Positions 24,359-37,065 are shown, numbered from the stretch's first letter. The stretch: DNA of 64,000 bases from Punctularia strigosozonata HHB-11173 SS5 (GCF_000264995.1 NW_006767440.1:1345863-1409862); one strand, 5' to 3'. Translations and numbers: made by a program. The notes: generated by a model not told the origin, from the sequence alone.

Positions 24359-25278
24359 ATGGCATATCTCGACACCTACCACATCAAGGTCGTCGTAATT
24401 GGCGATTCCGGCGTTGGCAAATCGTACGTGCCGAATTCTGCGGTGTAACCCCCTTCCGCTGATGACCTTTGATTTTCAGGAATTGTGCGTGACATCACGT
24501 CGAGGTTCTTGTCTGGAGTCTGAGACTACCGCCGGGCAGTGATCAAGCGACTGACTCGCAACACATTCGATCATGATTCTTTAACCACCATCGGGGTGGA
24601 CTTTGGCACTTGGAAGATCGACGTTGACGGGACAACTATTCAAGCCACCTTGTGGGACACGGGTGCCGTTTCCAGTATTGCCGCCCCCGAGTTTGTGATA
24701 CTCATGATTGTTCATGATCAGCGGGCCAGGAGCGCTATCGCTCCATCACATCGGCATACTACCGCGGAGCGGTCGGTGTGGTTATTGTGTACGATACCAC
24801 TCGTTACGAAACCTTCAGGGATGTCAAGGGATGGCTCGAAGAGCTACGCGTGCATATAGACCCGACAGCAGTTATCATGCTCATCGGCAATAAGAGCGAT
24901 TTGGTCCATACAAGGGCTGTGTCTACTGAAGAAGCCCAAGCGTTCGCAAGCAAGTTTTTCATGTTCCATTGATGCCAACGATATTGATAGCATATGTTTA
25001 CATTCATCCAGAGGATAACAGCCTACTGTTTCTCGAAACATCGGCGTTGAACTCTACAAACGTTGAGAACGCCTTCAGGACTATGTTGACTGGTAAGGAC
25101 TTCCATGGCTGAATATGGAATTGCTTTATTCATAACTGTGTGTTCAGAAATATCTCATAAATATACATCCCGTAGGCTGGAGGTGTCGACGTATGCTGCT
25201 GGTCCCTCGGCAGGCAAGAGCCTTGACTGGACAATGACGAAACATATTGCATCGGACAAACGTGGAAGGTGCTGCTAA
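24359..25278 (+). CDS. Rab11-like small GTPase, diverged copy 3
   Basis: Exons 24359-24423, 24480-24484, 24540-24662, 24722-24949, 25012-25092 and 25148-25278 give 210 residues. The first intron of copies 1 and 2 is absent, but the 5-nt exon (here GAATT) and the exon lengths 123, 228 and 81 are kept. Motifs: [73 protein letters not shown], and a C-terminal RCC for prenylation. The effector region (FGTWKI instead of FATRSI) and the tail are strongly changed, so partner specificity has probably shifted. Intron 24950-25011 uses a GC donor (A|GCAAGT), required for FAKDNSLL. No break was found. It is a diverged paralogue under at least partial constraint. Confidence 0.85.
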
Positions 25279-25682
25279 TAAGATCCACCGTTGATCGGGG
25301 AATATTATTAATCCGGATATCTATATATTCTACGGCCGTTGTAAACATTTACTACTCTGATGAACTCCTTTGTGCATACGTACGACATCAGTAGTACTTT
25401 GAGGGTACACATGAATATGTACTTGGAGGGTATATATGAATATGTGCACATCAATATAAGTTTACACGTCGGATTCACCAGCTCAACGCTTTCCCACGAG
25501 GCTCCTGCGCGCTGCGAGACGCCGCTCCGTCCGTTGCTTGCTGCTCTCGTACACCAATATACCTTCACGCATATTAAGATACCCGGCCCATCTCAACCTG
25601 TCACCAGACTTGTGCGACGGCCATCTGGGCTACGAAACCGTCACGAACCACCTACGCTATGCATTCATGTCGACGCCGTCGA
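25279..25682. other. intergenic, upstream of TIP-like gene
   Basis: No gene was recognised. It includes a small tandem duplication at 25399-25447. Confidence 0.5.
25399..25447 (+). repeat. two-unit tandem repeat, about 24-25 bp each
   Basis: Units 25399-25422 and 25423-25447 share GAGGGTA and ATGAATATGT with a few changes. It is AT-rich and lies upstream of the TIP-like gene. Confidence 0.7.
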
Positions 25683-28382
25683 ATGCTCCTCGCGTCCACA
25701 ATATTTGCTCTAACGAATATTGCTTCGGCCTTCGACTTTACATGGCCATTTACTACACAAAGGTTCAAGGGCAACGCTCTCCTCGAAGCTGGGACGCTTG
25801 GCCTCGCCAGCGACGTGCGCGTTATCGCTTTTGGGGACTTCAATGGGGATCAGTTGTGCGTGTTCACCACGCTGGGCACTGCCGCTTCTTCAGAAAACGG
25901 ACTTATGGCGTACTCCGTAGCTTGGATGTTCTGGCGCTTGGAGAGAACCAGCAAACGTTGATGGTATACCTATGGGATCATGGTGCGCATCGTTCTCATT
26001 ATCGAACATACAGCTCCTGATGACCCGTCCCATTCCCTATGAAGACGACTTCATGTTCCGGAAATCTGCGCAGTTTAGACACCCTTCCAAAGTCTACAAC
26101 GTTGTGCCTGGAGACTATACGCAGGACGGCAGACTCGACCTGCTTGTCATGGGAAAGGGGGATTCAGACCGGCAGCTTGGGATGTCCCTCTATGTTGGTG
26201 CTTCTGGCGGAGGGTTTGGTACGCCTACTGCACATCTGGCATCTCGCTGGATCCTGACATCTTTTCAGAGAGAAATCCACTGCACGTACCGCCGTCAACT
26301 CTCGTCCAACCCATAGCTTTCGACGCAAACGGGGACATGAAGATAGACCTCTTAGGGATTGATCCAATATCGTCAGGCTCAAGCTCTAGTCATGCTGTCA
26401 AGTTCTGGCAAAATGTCTGGGATGGCACCGGATCGAACGTTTTCAACATGTGCGTACTGACAGGTGTATACTTCTCCCCACCGAGCTCATTCCTCGTTTG
26501 AGTCTACAGCACAACTCCCAATTTCAACGGTGCTCGCTGCAGACTATCAAATCCGCACAGCAATGCCGTCGTGGACCTGAACGGGGATTGCTTGGCTGGT
26601 ATGGCGCCTTAAAATGGAAAAAGCATGAACTTGCCCTTATTTTCGACGCATGACAGACATATTCTTGGTCTGTGACGATGGGAATACGAAAAACAGACAT
26701 TTTCAGATATGGGTCAATAACAAGGACTATGGCTTCTCTCTGGCTCAATCAACTCGGTTGCCGGAAGGCACGCAGGCAATTGCGTTCGCGGACATCGGTA
26801 CGCTATCACATCCGTCGGCTTTGTCTCAGATTGCCTCATGGAAGTGTACTAGATCGCGATGGCACGATCGACATGATATTTCCGACTTGCACAGATGTAT
26901 CATCTACCACAGGCATAGGTACTGAATGCAAGATCAACATTGCGTACAATCAGCAACTACCCCTTTGCACGTCATCTACATCACAGGCCATCAAGAATGG
27001 TAAACGCTCATGTCGACCACCAGAGGAGCTTTGCACCGCAGATAACAACTTCAAGTTTGATCTCAGCGAGAGAAGCGGTAACGATGTGCGTCCTGTCGCC
27101 GTATACGTTGTCGTTATCCTGACAGACAGGCATTGATAGGCGTTCGTCAGCTTCCCTGTTTCTTCTTTGTTCCCTTCCCGTGCCCGATCCGCATCGTCCC
27201 TCCTCGTTCTCGACACCTCCTCCAACCCCGCAATTCCACTTCCCCTCAAATTGGGCGATGCCAATCTCGATGGATTCCCCGACCTTCTACCCATTTCGGT
27301 TACTGGGCCCTCTGGAGACCGTATTCCGAGACTGGTGTTGTCGGTGCCCTGCGCGAAAGGTGTGGCCGGCTGTAAGGACGACGGCAGTGGACGGAGAGGG
27401 TGGAAAGTCCTGACCAAAGGCACGGAAACCCTCGAGAGCGTCACCGATGCGAGAAGCGTGGCATTCTTTGATATGGACGAGGACGTGAGTAGTTGGGTAG
27501 CAATCCGTCCCTCGTGACTGATCTGATGAGGTCACTGCAGGGTACGTTGGATATCATGGTTCAGAGGACCGGTCAGGCTGGTGCAGGAAACGTTATGTTC
27601 GTACAGAACAATTTCTATTATGATGCCTTCTTCCTCCGCGCTATTGGTAAGTCGAATACTATCGATTGGGCTTGATTCATTGATTCATTCATCACATGGT
27701 AGTTCTCAATGGCGCGTGCGATAATGGCTGGTGTACGGTACCTAATAGTACGGAACGATATCACGTAAGCTTGTCTTCACTCCCCATACTGTGTCTTTGA
27801 TTAACATGTGACGATAGCCATACGGCGTGAGCTACTCCGGAGCGACGTTCAAATATACAGTTATCGACACTGCTGGTGGACGCTCTGCCGCTCAGGGCAA
27901 GTGCAGATGTATTCTGTCGCACATGCCTTGGCTGACCTCTACTGGGTTCAGTCGGGCAGTTGCCGCAAACCTCGTACCAGTCCTTGTTGACCCCGTACTC
28001 CTTCTTTGGCTTGGGTCGGACCAACAACTATATCGAGAACCTGTTTGTAGGGTCGACTAAACACTCACGCGAGCACTACATCAACATGGAAGGTGTTATC
28101 CCCAACTCCAAGGTGGTGATCATACCTCCTGCGTCGGCCGAAGGTGGCGCATGGAGGAAGGAGCTGTACCTCAGGCCAGGTGAATGGATACCTTGGGTCA
28201 CGCTGACGGTCATTGTTGCGACGATCGTACTTGCCATCATTGTCCTGGTGCTACACCTCAACGAGAAGGTTAGTAGCATTGTAGCTCTGAGGTAGGTGTT
28301 CTCGGCTGATATCTCCCTTCAGCGAGCAGACGAACTGGAGAGGAGGAAAGCTAGTCACCACATCAATTTCGATGCGTTGTAA
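25683..28382 (+). CDS. T-cell immunomodulatory protein homologue (TIP/ITFG1 family), FG-GAP membrane protein
   Basis: Thirteen exons give 673 residues: 25683-25855, 25921-25982, 26045-26218, 26269-26449, 26510-26598, 26657-26797, 26853-27085, 27140-27484, 27541-27646, 27703-27764, 27818-27896, 27952-28268 and 28323-28382. A signal peptide (MLLASTIFALTNIASA) starts it; an upstream in-frame ATG at 25659 is less likely. About seven FG-GAP-like repeats follow, each with a D-x-N/D-x-D-G type calcium loop, such as FGDFNGDQFLDVLALG, GDYTQDGRLDLLVMG and FADIDRDGTIDMIFP. Near the C-terminus are LTPYSFFGLGRTNNYIENL, a family signature, and one membrane helix WVTLTVIVATIVLAIIVLVL with a short cytosolic tail. 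Family members are type I membrane proteins. Intron 27897-27951 uses a GC donor. The fungal function is not established. Confidence 0.93.
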
Positions 28383-28451
28383 TACATCCGGACTCTATCT
28401 ATATAGTTGTAATGTTATTGGATACATAGTAGATGCACTGCCCAAATGTCC

Positions 28452-29640
28452 TCACTCGGTGATCAACTCCCACTGGCTGAATTTACCTTCGCCCCCCACG
28501 AAGTGTACGCGACCCTCTTCGGCCAGCTTCTTCAAGTGGATTTCGATTCCGCGTGCGGCTGGCTCCCACAAGTCCCGCGAGATATTCCGGTACATTTTCT
28601 CGACGATACCCCACACCGTCCACGTCGTATCCCCGAATGACGTGGCCCCGCCCAACACTTCTAGGACCCGCCTCTCCCGGTCGAGGCGATGCCGGATGTA
28701 CATCTCGATCATCTTGGGGCCATCGTCTACGACAGCGCCATGGGCTGGATAAAGCTTGGTGTACGGTAGCGACGCACGCACTTGCAGCATGCGTCGTAAG
28801 GATGCGAGATATGGCGCGAGCTCTTCGAAAACGGAAGTGCTTCCACCGAGGACAGTGTCTCCCGTGAAAAGCGCTCGGTCCGCCGGGAAGTAAAGGGAGA
28901 TGGAGTCGGCGGTGTGTCCGGGAGTGTGCAATATCTGCAGCGAGCTCGATGGTCCCGATGGTGTCGTGCTGTCGACGCTATAGGGAAGGAGTTGTCCATC
29001 TGTCAAATCGTGAAGAGTTGATGTGGGGCCAGGGGTGAACGTTCCGGGCGTCAGCGAGTCTATGGTGGATTGGAGACGTTCATCTTTGGCGTGGTTCTCC
29101 GGGAGAGGGAACTTGTGTACACGAGGTGGTATGTATGAGCCTGTGGGGTTCCTTTGCGTCCATATATCTCGAAGCAGGCCCAGTACTGCTGGTAAGCCGC
29201 CCACATGATCGTGATGCCGATGGGTGAGCACAATGTCGGAGACGTCTTGGTCGGTAGGTTGACTGGATGGAGTCTCGCGCAAGGTCGAGGAAAGAAGCGA
29301 CAAATAAGATTCGCGTCCACGCTCTCCGGTATCTATCAGGATGTAGGGGCGGCGTAACCCGACAAGGTAGGTATTCGTGCCTACCACGGCATATCCAGTT
29401 ATGGAATCGTAGCGCCTTATAGATGTTAAACGCTACTCACCTTGCAGGGTAAACTGCCCAGGATTCTGCGACATATCCGAATCTTAGCCAGCCGATCCTA
29501 CACAAATCAATAACCGGCAACTGACCTGCCCGAGAACACGGATGACATGCTCGCTGAGCTGCAAAAGGGTAAGGCCGTAGATTTCCGGGCTGGGGAATGC
29601 TCGCTCGCCTTCGTGACATTTGGGAACGAATCCATCCTCC
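28452..29640 (-). CDS. LACTB2-type metallo-beta-lactamase protein
   Basis: Resolved exons are 29526 leftwards from about 29636 (EDGFVPKCHEGERAFPSPEI to VIRVLGQ), 29465-29441 (NPGQFTLQ, a 25-nt exon) and 29380-28452. The first coding exon with the start codon was not identified. Motifs: GTNTYLVG opening the fold, LTHRHHDHVGG (zinc site), TPGHTADSIS, LFTGDTVLGG and LYPAHGAVV. A C-terminal winged-helix part contains EIHLKKLAEEGRVHF, as in human LACTB2, a mitochondrial single-strand endoribonuclease. Related fungal enzymes also act as thioesterases in polyketide clusters, but no polyketide synthase lies nearby. The tail lies 69 bp from the converging TIP-like gene. Confidence 0.87.
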
Positions 29641-30116
29641 AATGACTGTATGGTATTAAGTGTATGAAACAGAGATCGTTTGTAATCTCGAGATAAGCCG
29701 CATGTTGAAGACCATCACTGTGGAAGATGTCGAATGCATGTGATAGACCGAGCCGTCATCACCGGCGGCCACCATGGCTCCGCTAGCAGTTGGCGGCGCT
29801 CATGCCTTATTTGCTGTTGCGTCTATGCTCTCTCGGCTTCTTCAGGTTGCAATGCCCATTCATGATTGAATTCCGCCATAAGTATTCTGAGATGCGTGTT
29901 AAGCAAATCATAGGAAAGGAACTACTACGCTTTTCCTGCTCGCAGCGAGTGACCGCTCTCACATACAACCATCACAGCATGCGACAAGGGCGAGAAAGGT
30001 ATCGATGTTACCCGTTGAATGTTCTCCCTACACAGTTTGTACGGGCGAATCTGACCTGTGCGACGTCAATGCAGTACAGGTAGGCATCATGATGCTGATG
30101 TATGCGACTGCCATTG
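29641..30116. other. intergenic, divergent
   Basis: Probably holds the missing first exon of the LACTB2-type gene on the reverse strand and the upstream region of the seven-helix gene. Nothing else was recognised. Confidence 0.4.
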
Positions 30117-32184
30117 ATGTCTATATGCATAGCCGCCTCAATCCTGCTCGCTGCACCGTGGTCTGCCTTCAGTATGGTACTATACCGCTGCGGTGACAGT
30201 GAACGACGTCAGAGAGCCTTCTGGGCGATTACGGGACCTTTGAACCGCTCGGTGTTTCATGGTACCTGGCTCCGAGCATCAAGCGTATGCCATCGGCCGG
30301 TCCTTCAACGTCACCCTCCAGGAGGCCGCCCTCCTGAGTCAAAACCTCGTAGTGCCTTCGTGGGGCTAATACGGTTAGCTCTGATTTTACGGCTATACAT
30401 AGCCGTATCATCCGCACCGAGAGGCTCCGTGATCGACAGCATGATGAGCGCTCTGCGTTGTGGCAAGGGACCCCAAAGCTATCTGTGCTCGTGCTGGTTC
30501 AAGCCTCTTGTGTGGCCGTTGACGGTCGTCCTTGCCTCGATTTCTTCCGTTCGTCTCTTTTTTCGTGTACCTTAAGGCATCGACGGCCAGGCATTCACCC
30601 CAATACCGGCCTGTCGCAAGGCTGTCCGGAATCCAGACGGAAGAAGCAAAGTCTGCTTCCAGCCTACAAGCATGCCCCATCCGTTCATTCGTTTGTGTTC
30701 TGACCTGTAGCGCCAAAAAAGCCATTGACAAAAACTGTACAGGTTCCGAGTCCGGCGATCCGGTTTCCGCTGGCTTTATAACATTCTGGTTCACGTCGCT
30801 CTTCTTTGGCGCAGCGTTCCTGCTCATCGTGACAGTGACTGCCTTCGTTTCCAAGAAGATTCATCGCATGTCATCGTGGTACAACTTTTGCCTGTCGTGA
30901 GTTGCGTCTTATTTGCTTTTTGCATGAAAGTTAACATCTCGTAGCTGGTTCATCTTGGCTCTGTCGTTCAGCCTCTTGTGAGTCCCCAACATTGCTCGTC
31001 TCGTAATAACACATTTATACCCTTGGCACGAATAGGGCATTCTCACCAAAAGGAATCGGCGCTGAACCCCCGGTCAATCTCTGCCTTACCCAAGCGGGCC
31101 TGGTTTACGCCGCACCGGTACTGTGCGGCCTGGAGTTGTACCTTTCCCGCATATATAGCTGAACCGCGGAACACAGCACTTCTTGGAGCGGGGCCTCCCT
31201 GGTATTACAACTGTGGTGGGGTACGTCCGCATTGGTGCGAACTGGGAAGGAAGAGGAGGCGAGGAGGCGGCCAGAGGGCCAATTGCTGTTTGTGAGTGAC
31301 CCATGCTTGCAGTTGCAGCGGTCGTTGATTCTCCGATGTTAAAGCTTCTCATTTTCCCTCACACCCTATACGCGATAGTACTTGTCATCAACTTTCAGGT
31401 GAGTGAAGTTCAACATGATCGAGGCGCGTTTTCTCATAATCGTACCACAACTCAGATCTCCCTGGCGAACTTTAGTCCACAAAACGTCGGACTTAATCAC
31501 GAAGGGACATACTGTGTTCATAACAACACCAGCATCCCGTAAGTCTCCATGTGGCATAATCAGATTGCTGAATAACCATACTTTTACATGGGATATAGGG
31601 CATTGATCACGGCTACCCTAGTTTCCATAGCTATGATAATCATGTTCGTCTTCGAGGGCCTGTGCATTAGGCATCACTACAAAGCGTATCGGGCATTTGG
31701 ATACCTGGAAGCGGCAAGACCTTCACAGGTGCTGCTGTTTCGCGTAGTTGGAATGACCGTTCTGGTTATCGGCATCCTTCTGTACGTATTTCTCGACATT
31801 CAAGTACCATGGCTTTTCTGCGCGCCGTTAACGTCAACAATTACAGCATATGTCTCATCAGGGCGTTTGACCGTGGACTGCTCGGTCGCTCTTTTGACAG
31901 TCTTGAGGACGGATTCATCGCCTTGCGTGAGTAACGCCTTGTAATTACCGAAGACATGCTTACGGCGACGTACAGTTCCCTGCTTGGTGTTCATTGTCTT
32001 CACCTTGTCCAAGGCAAGTTCTGTCCTGCTTTTGGACACATTGTTTTCTCACCCTCTACAGGATATCGTACACTCCTGGGTATGCTGGGGTCCATGTCCA
32101 CAGTTTCGTCTGTGTCCAACACCGAAGTCAGACGAAGAAGGTGCTGTCCGGACACTGCAGGTACGAGGCGCGGCAGCAGTGTAG
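30117..32184 (+). CDS. seven-transmembrane protein, basidiomycete type (receptor-like)
   Basis: Ten exons chain cleanly: 30743-30896, 30945-30977, 31036-31122, 31177-31291, 31345-31398, 31456-31538, 31599-31781, 31847-31926, 31976-32013 and 32062-32184. They encode seven hydrophobic helices, including TFWFTSLFFGAAFLLIVTV, SWFILALSFSLL, LLIFPHTLYAIVLVI, ALITATLVSIAMIIMFVF and LPCLVFIVFTL, and a short acidic C-terminus. The intron after TLSK uses a GC donor. Upstream, 30117 opens a signal-peptide-like MSICIAASILLAAPWSAFS, and about 30270-30355 encodes GRSFNVTLQEAALLSQNL, a likely ectodomain. I could not link these parts without crossing a stop, so the 5' model is uncertain and may be partly decayed. 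The topology suggests a receptor; the ligand and signalling are unknown. Confidence 0.65.
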
Positions 32185-33017
32185 ACTGCGGTGCTCCTTG
32201 GAAGCTTTGGTCACTCGCTGTATCGCAGCTGGGGCGGCCGTTGTATTTCATACTTTACCCATGGTTCCGCCGTTATAGCGGCGGCCATCCAGGCATCTTT
32301 GACACATTTCCATGTACGTGGGCATATGCAGGGGAACGTCAGCTATTCTCCTGTTGCAGTGCCATGCAAATGTATTTCTGAAAATATTTATCTTACTTGT
32401 TTCAAGGTAGGTGAACGTCATGTAAGCGTACGTCTTGATGCTCGTTTTATCTTCGAAGAGCTCTGCTCACGTTGGCCCAATGCGACGTACGCTATCGGCA
32501 TTGCCCTGCAGGCGCGGTATTATTGGAAAACCTATCAATCAAAGCCGGAGTTGATAACCAAAATGAAAGCTATATAGGTGCTCTGGATCTACGAGTCGAC
32601 CTATTCTCATCTCCTCTCCTGCTTATGTTCACGCGGCTGTTGACAGTCGTCCGGCTTCGATCCGTCAGGGAAATGTCCTGGGTACAACTACGCCTTCTTG
32701 CATTGTAGAGCACATTGAAAAAACACGGCATCTTGTGCGCTTTCCTACGGCGTTATGTAGGCCACCGCTAGTCTATTGCCTTGCTGGCGGCTTCGACCGG
32801 GGGGAGGATCTCGACATTTAGTGCTGGCGCTCCACCGTAGCTACACCAATGACGCGGGGGCGTGCAACAGTAATCGCTCTAGAGCTCTCAAACACCCCTT
32901 CGCGACCCATTTTCCCTGCGTGAACCCAGAATACGACCTTCTGTTCGCTTATAGGCTCATATTCATCGGACTTGTCCTGGCCTGCTCGCCCGATCGCACT
33001 CTCGGACTTGCGACACG
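32185..33017. other. intergenic stretch, no gene recognised
   Basis: Short frames only, for example around 32190-32577, without motifs. The right end is the promoter of the senescence-domain gene. Confidence 0.5.
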
Positions 33018-34846
33018 ATGACCCAACACGAAGCCTTCCTGTTGCTCACCCTCCCATCCGCAACCATCCACACGACCACCGGGCCCGCGATCACCGGCAC
33101 ACTCGATGTCGAATGCATAACGCTCACCGGCCACCCCACGCCCCCCAACGGGAGGGAGGTGTTCCTTGTCCTGCGCCTTGAGGGGTTCGAGCTGCCCCTG
33201 GACCCCACGCGGGTCGTTTCTCTCGCCCGGAACAGCAACGACGACAGGGTGTACACCTTCCATCCTTGCGAGAGTGATCGTTGGTCGGTCGTCCTCACCT
33301 TCCTGGTTCCTGGCGAGAAGGATGGGTCGGCCGCGCAGGACTGGGACACGTTCGACGGTGAGCATGACGCTCGTTCAGCATCAAAGAAGTCTGATCAGTA
33401 CATGCAACAGGCATACTACAGCAATACGCTGACTTCCGGCTCGAATCTACCCACGAACACACACCCGAACCCGCAACTGCAGGGCCCTCCTCGCTCCCCT
33501 ATGCACCCTACGCCCCTCGCCTCGCCCGCCACGCCTCAGGCGCGTACGAGGTCGTCAACCCCGATGGCAAAGAAGCACCCGACTACCGCGGGCGACTCGT
33601 GCTCGTCGACGAGTCGAGCGGTCAGGTTCTCGGCGCCGTTGGAGACAGGCAGCCGACACACGCCGACCCCACGCTTGCAGAGCACGAGGACGTAGTGATC
33701 GACGTGAGCGGGGGGACACCCGCAGCAGGAGCAGATGGCACCCGGGAAATCGAACTCGACCCGCGCGAGATATTCGTGCGGCGGATCCCGCCTGGGGAGG
33801 AGAACTACATTACGAAGGGCGCCTCGTTCATCAGGTTCGTGCTCGCAGTCTCTGACGCCCCTCGCCCATGCTCACTGACGTCCGGCAGCTACGGCATTTC
33901 GGGCGCGGCATCGCTCATCACGCACGGCATGTCCGCCGCTTCGAACTATTACGTCTCCAAAGCGACACCGCACCCGTCCGCGTCGCCGCACCTCTCTCCG
34001 GCAGGCACGCCGCCCCCTCCCCCTCCACGCGCGATTACACTCCTCACCTCCGACCGCGCCAAGCGCGGGATGGGCGTCGCGCACAGCGCAACCGGACGTG
34101 CGGTGCAGGTCTCGGGCCGCACCGTCCGCGCCGTCGAAGGGTTCGTCAAGCGCGCCGTGCAAAAGTCGATGGGCGGGTCGCACGTAGAAGAGCTCGGCGG
34201 GACGCCGGCGCCCAGCACGCACGCAAACCATCTGGTCGCGCCCGCGTTCGGGCGGGGTGCAGCGGGGCCGTACCTGTCTGAGTCGCCCCGTGGCTCGGAC
34301 GTGACGCTGCCCAGCTATCAGGACGCCACGAGTGGGCAGAAGCCGCCCCCGCTGCCCCCGCGGTCGGGTGCGTCGACGTCTGGCGGGGACAGTAAGCCAC
34401 CGCTGCCGCCGAGGACTCCGCCTCCGCCCGGCGCGAAGGACGGCGCCCAAGGGCCGTCTGACCAGCCGCAGCTGACGCCGGGACAGAAGTTGAAGAATAA
34501 GGCGCGGCTTGTCGCCTCCGTCGAGCTCATCCTTTCCACCCTCGACCAGTCCACGAAGAAGATCCTCGACGTCGGCTCCGACAGCCTCTCCGCCGCCGTC
34601 GGGCACAAGTACGGCGAGAAGGCGGGCGAGAGCGCGCGGCTGATGACGGGTACGATGCGCAACGTGGGGCTGGTGTACGTTGACCTGCGCGGGCTCGGGC
34701 ACCGTGCGCTGCTCAAGACGGCCGGGGTGGAGGTCGTGAAAACGCGGTTGAGGGACGGGCGCGAGGTGCGGTTGAGGACCGAGGGCGGTGGCGGGCAGGA
34801 GGGAAGGGTCGTCAAAGCGGTGGAGGTGGACGGCGAGAAACGATGA
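33018..34846 (+). CDS. senescence/spartin-domain protein
   Basis: Exons 33018-33357, 33411-33834 and 33889-34846 give 573 residues. The C-terminal half matches the plant-senescence/spartin domain: SYGISGAASLITHGMSAASN opens it, LTSDRAKRGMGVAHSATGRA and VEGFVKRAVQKSMGG follow, and TGTMRNVGLVYVDLRGLGHR with ALLKTAGVEVVKTR closes it. Between the domain halves is a long proline-rich linker (PPPLPPRSG, PPLPPRTPPPP) that could bind SH3 domains. The N-terminal part (EAFLLLTLPSATIHTTTG) is a beta-rich region typical of fungal members. Animal spartin acts at lipid droplets and endosomes; a similar membrane role here is inference. High GC gives long mirror frames on the other strand, which are not genes. 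Confidence 0.88.
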
Positions 34847-35406
34847 GACACTCTCGAGGCGGGACAACGAATGGACTGGAATCGTGTTCTGCCTCACTTG
34901 CATCCATGGATTATACAATGTACTTCTTACGACTCGATACTGCATATGCTGGCCCGTGGGTACATATAATTCGGGATGAACGGGGCTCATCGGCGCCTTG
35001 GTACCACTCGCAGCCCAAATCTCGCGCAAAGAGCCGGCGTCGAGCCGCAGTACCTGGCCCAGCAGTGCGCGCACGAGGATGTATGGATCCGAGTCCCGGT
35101 GGGTTCATATAGCGTACCTGCTCGCGAGACGTGCTACCAGCGGCAGTCCACGGCAACAATGCGGCATCTTTCGCCGGCTCCTCGCGCAAATATGTCACTA
35201 TTGCAACCAGATCCAAGTCAAAACGGCATTACGAAGATATCATGTATATCAAAGTTGTTGAACGACCAGGCAATAGTCGCGTGTGAGGGTGACCATGATC
35301 CAGTGACGGGTGTGACACCTGCTGACTCCCAACGCGAAGCACGTGAGCTGTGCGCGCCAATATTCCTCTCCCCCTGCCATCCCGACACCACAGGTCGTCC
35401 CGGAAC
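34847..35406. other. intergenic, upstream of RAD18
   Basis: No gene was recognised. Confidence 0.5.
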
Positions 35407-36849
35407 ATGAGAGACCTGGACGCGCTACTCAACTCCGTGCCAGACATCACAGACTTTACCGAGCCCGAACTGCGAGAACTGGACTCCTCGTTGCGGTGTA
35501 CCATCTGCAGGGAACTCTACGACGCGCCCGTGACGCTCACCCCCTGTGGGCATACATTCTGTTCCGTCGTACGTCGCGTCTTACTGCACCCTTCGGGACT
35601 ATATGCGCTGAAAATTAACTCTCTCTCACTCTGATAGTGCGTCAGGGAGGCGATTTCCTCCAGTTCCGCCTGCGCAGAATGTCGGAAGGAAGTGAGCGAT
35701 ACGCAGCTCAAAGCTAATATCGCGCTCGAGAACGCCGTGGTTGCCTGGAAGGCCGCACGGTATGTCCTAGTCTACTTCTATATATGATTTTGCTCCGTAT
35801 GCCCACGCAGATACTTAGAGATGTGATACTGCAGCTCTCGAAAGACCGACAAGAACTCCAGCGTCGGCTAGACGAACGACCACACAAGCGGCCCAGGCTA
35901 GACAACGCTACCTCTGCCTCTTCCGTTGACCCCATCTCGGGCCCATCGACTCCTCGCAAGAAGCATTCCGACAGCAATACTCCTCAGGACGATGATGACC
36001 TCGTCCAATGCCCAATATGCCAGACCTTCGTCCTCATGGACGTCATCAACTCGCATATGGACAACAACTGCGCGGCCCTTAAACCGCCCGACTCCAAGCC
36101 CAGATCTAAGTCCGGGTCCAAGACGAAGCAGAAGGCGGCATGGTCCCAGCTCATGAGCGGTGCCCAGCAGGGTAAAGGCAAGGACAGGGACCTGTATGTT
36201 GGGCTCCCGCCCACCCTCACGATTGTGTTCCTTGACTCTGATCCCGGGCTTGCACGGCAGTTCCGAGCTCGAAGACCGCCTGCCCAAACAGTCGTACGAC
36301 ATGCTCAACGACAAACAGGTTCGACATCTTCTACAGGAGCATGATTTATCGACGATAGGCGACCGCAAAACGCTCATTGCACGACACAAACGGTATGCAT
36401 TCTCATTCTACGCGTAGGTGTATGCGGTTGTTCTGATCCTCATGATGCGAAGATGGGTCATCACCTACAACGCCAACCTGGACCGTGCCCCGAAACGACG
36501 TCAGACCCTCGCCACCCTCCGCGCCGATCTCAAGAAGTGGGAGTCGGAGCATAAAGGCACGACGTCCAAGCCAGTGTCGGCGGTATCCGATTCCGAAGCG
36601 CACCAGGTCGGTTGTCGTCTGAATGCGGAACTTTCGTGAAAAGGTCGCTGACTTGTATTTCAGAGGACGCACAAAACCCAGTTCGCCGCGTTGGTGGCTG
36701 CGGCGAGGCAGACGAAGACTGCCAAGGATAGGGGCCCTCCCCAGTCGCCCAGCCCTATGTCTAGGTCATCGAGCGCCGTCTCTGAAAACAAGCCGCGCGA
36801 GAGCAGCGCAACGCCGGAGCCGATAGACGGAGTTATCGAACTGGAATAG
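35407..36849 (+). CDS. RAD18: E3 ubiquitin ligase RAD18 (post-replication repair)
   Basis: Six exons, 35407-35568, 35638-35759, 35819-36193, 36261-36392, 36453-36606 and 36664-36849, give 376 residues. RAD18 with RAD6 monoubiquitinates PCNA at stalled forks. Domains in order: a RING finger with ligands C31, C34, C47, H49, C52, C55, C66 and C69 (RCTICRELYDAP, PCGHTFCSVCVREA, CAECRKE), a UBZ4 zinc finger (VQCPICQTFVLMDVINSHM with a following C), and a SAP domain (SYDMLNDKQVRHLLQEHDLS). The C-terminal basic and serine-rich tail is where RAD6 contact is usually placed. The start at 35407 places the RING as in yeast; an in-frame ATG upstream is less likely. The protein is slightly shorter than yeast Rad18. 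Confidence 0.96.
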
Positions 36850-37065
36850 AAGCCTTGCTCGAGTGCCAGTTGGCTTATATATCGTTTGTTCTCCCATCTC
36901 GCAACTTCGCACGTCTCCGACCGCAGCATGTAATATAACATCAAGTCAACCTCGTGGGATGCATCGAAAGGCCGTGAAGAAATACAAGGGTCATGTATAG
37001 GGATGTACACTAAGCATTAACTAATCCAACAGACAGAACCGAGGCACAGGACGGGCAAGGGCCGA

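Noticed and set aside
33872-35074. 400-codon minus-strand frame
   Set aside because: It lies opposite the high-GC senescence-domain gene and has the low-complexity composition of a shadow frame.
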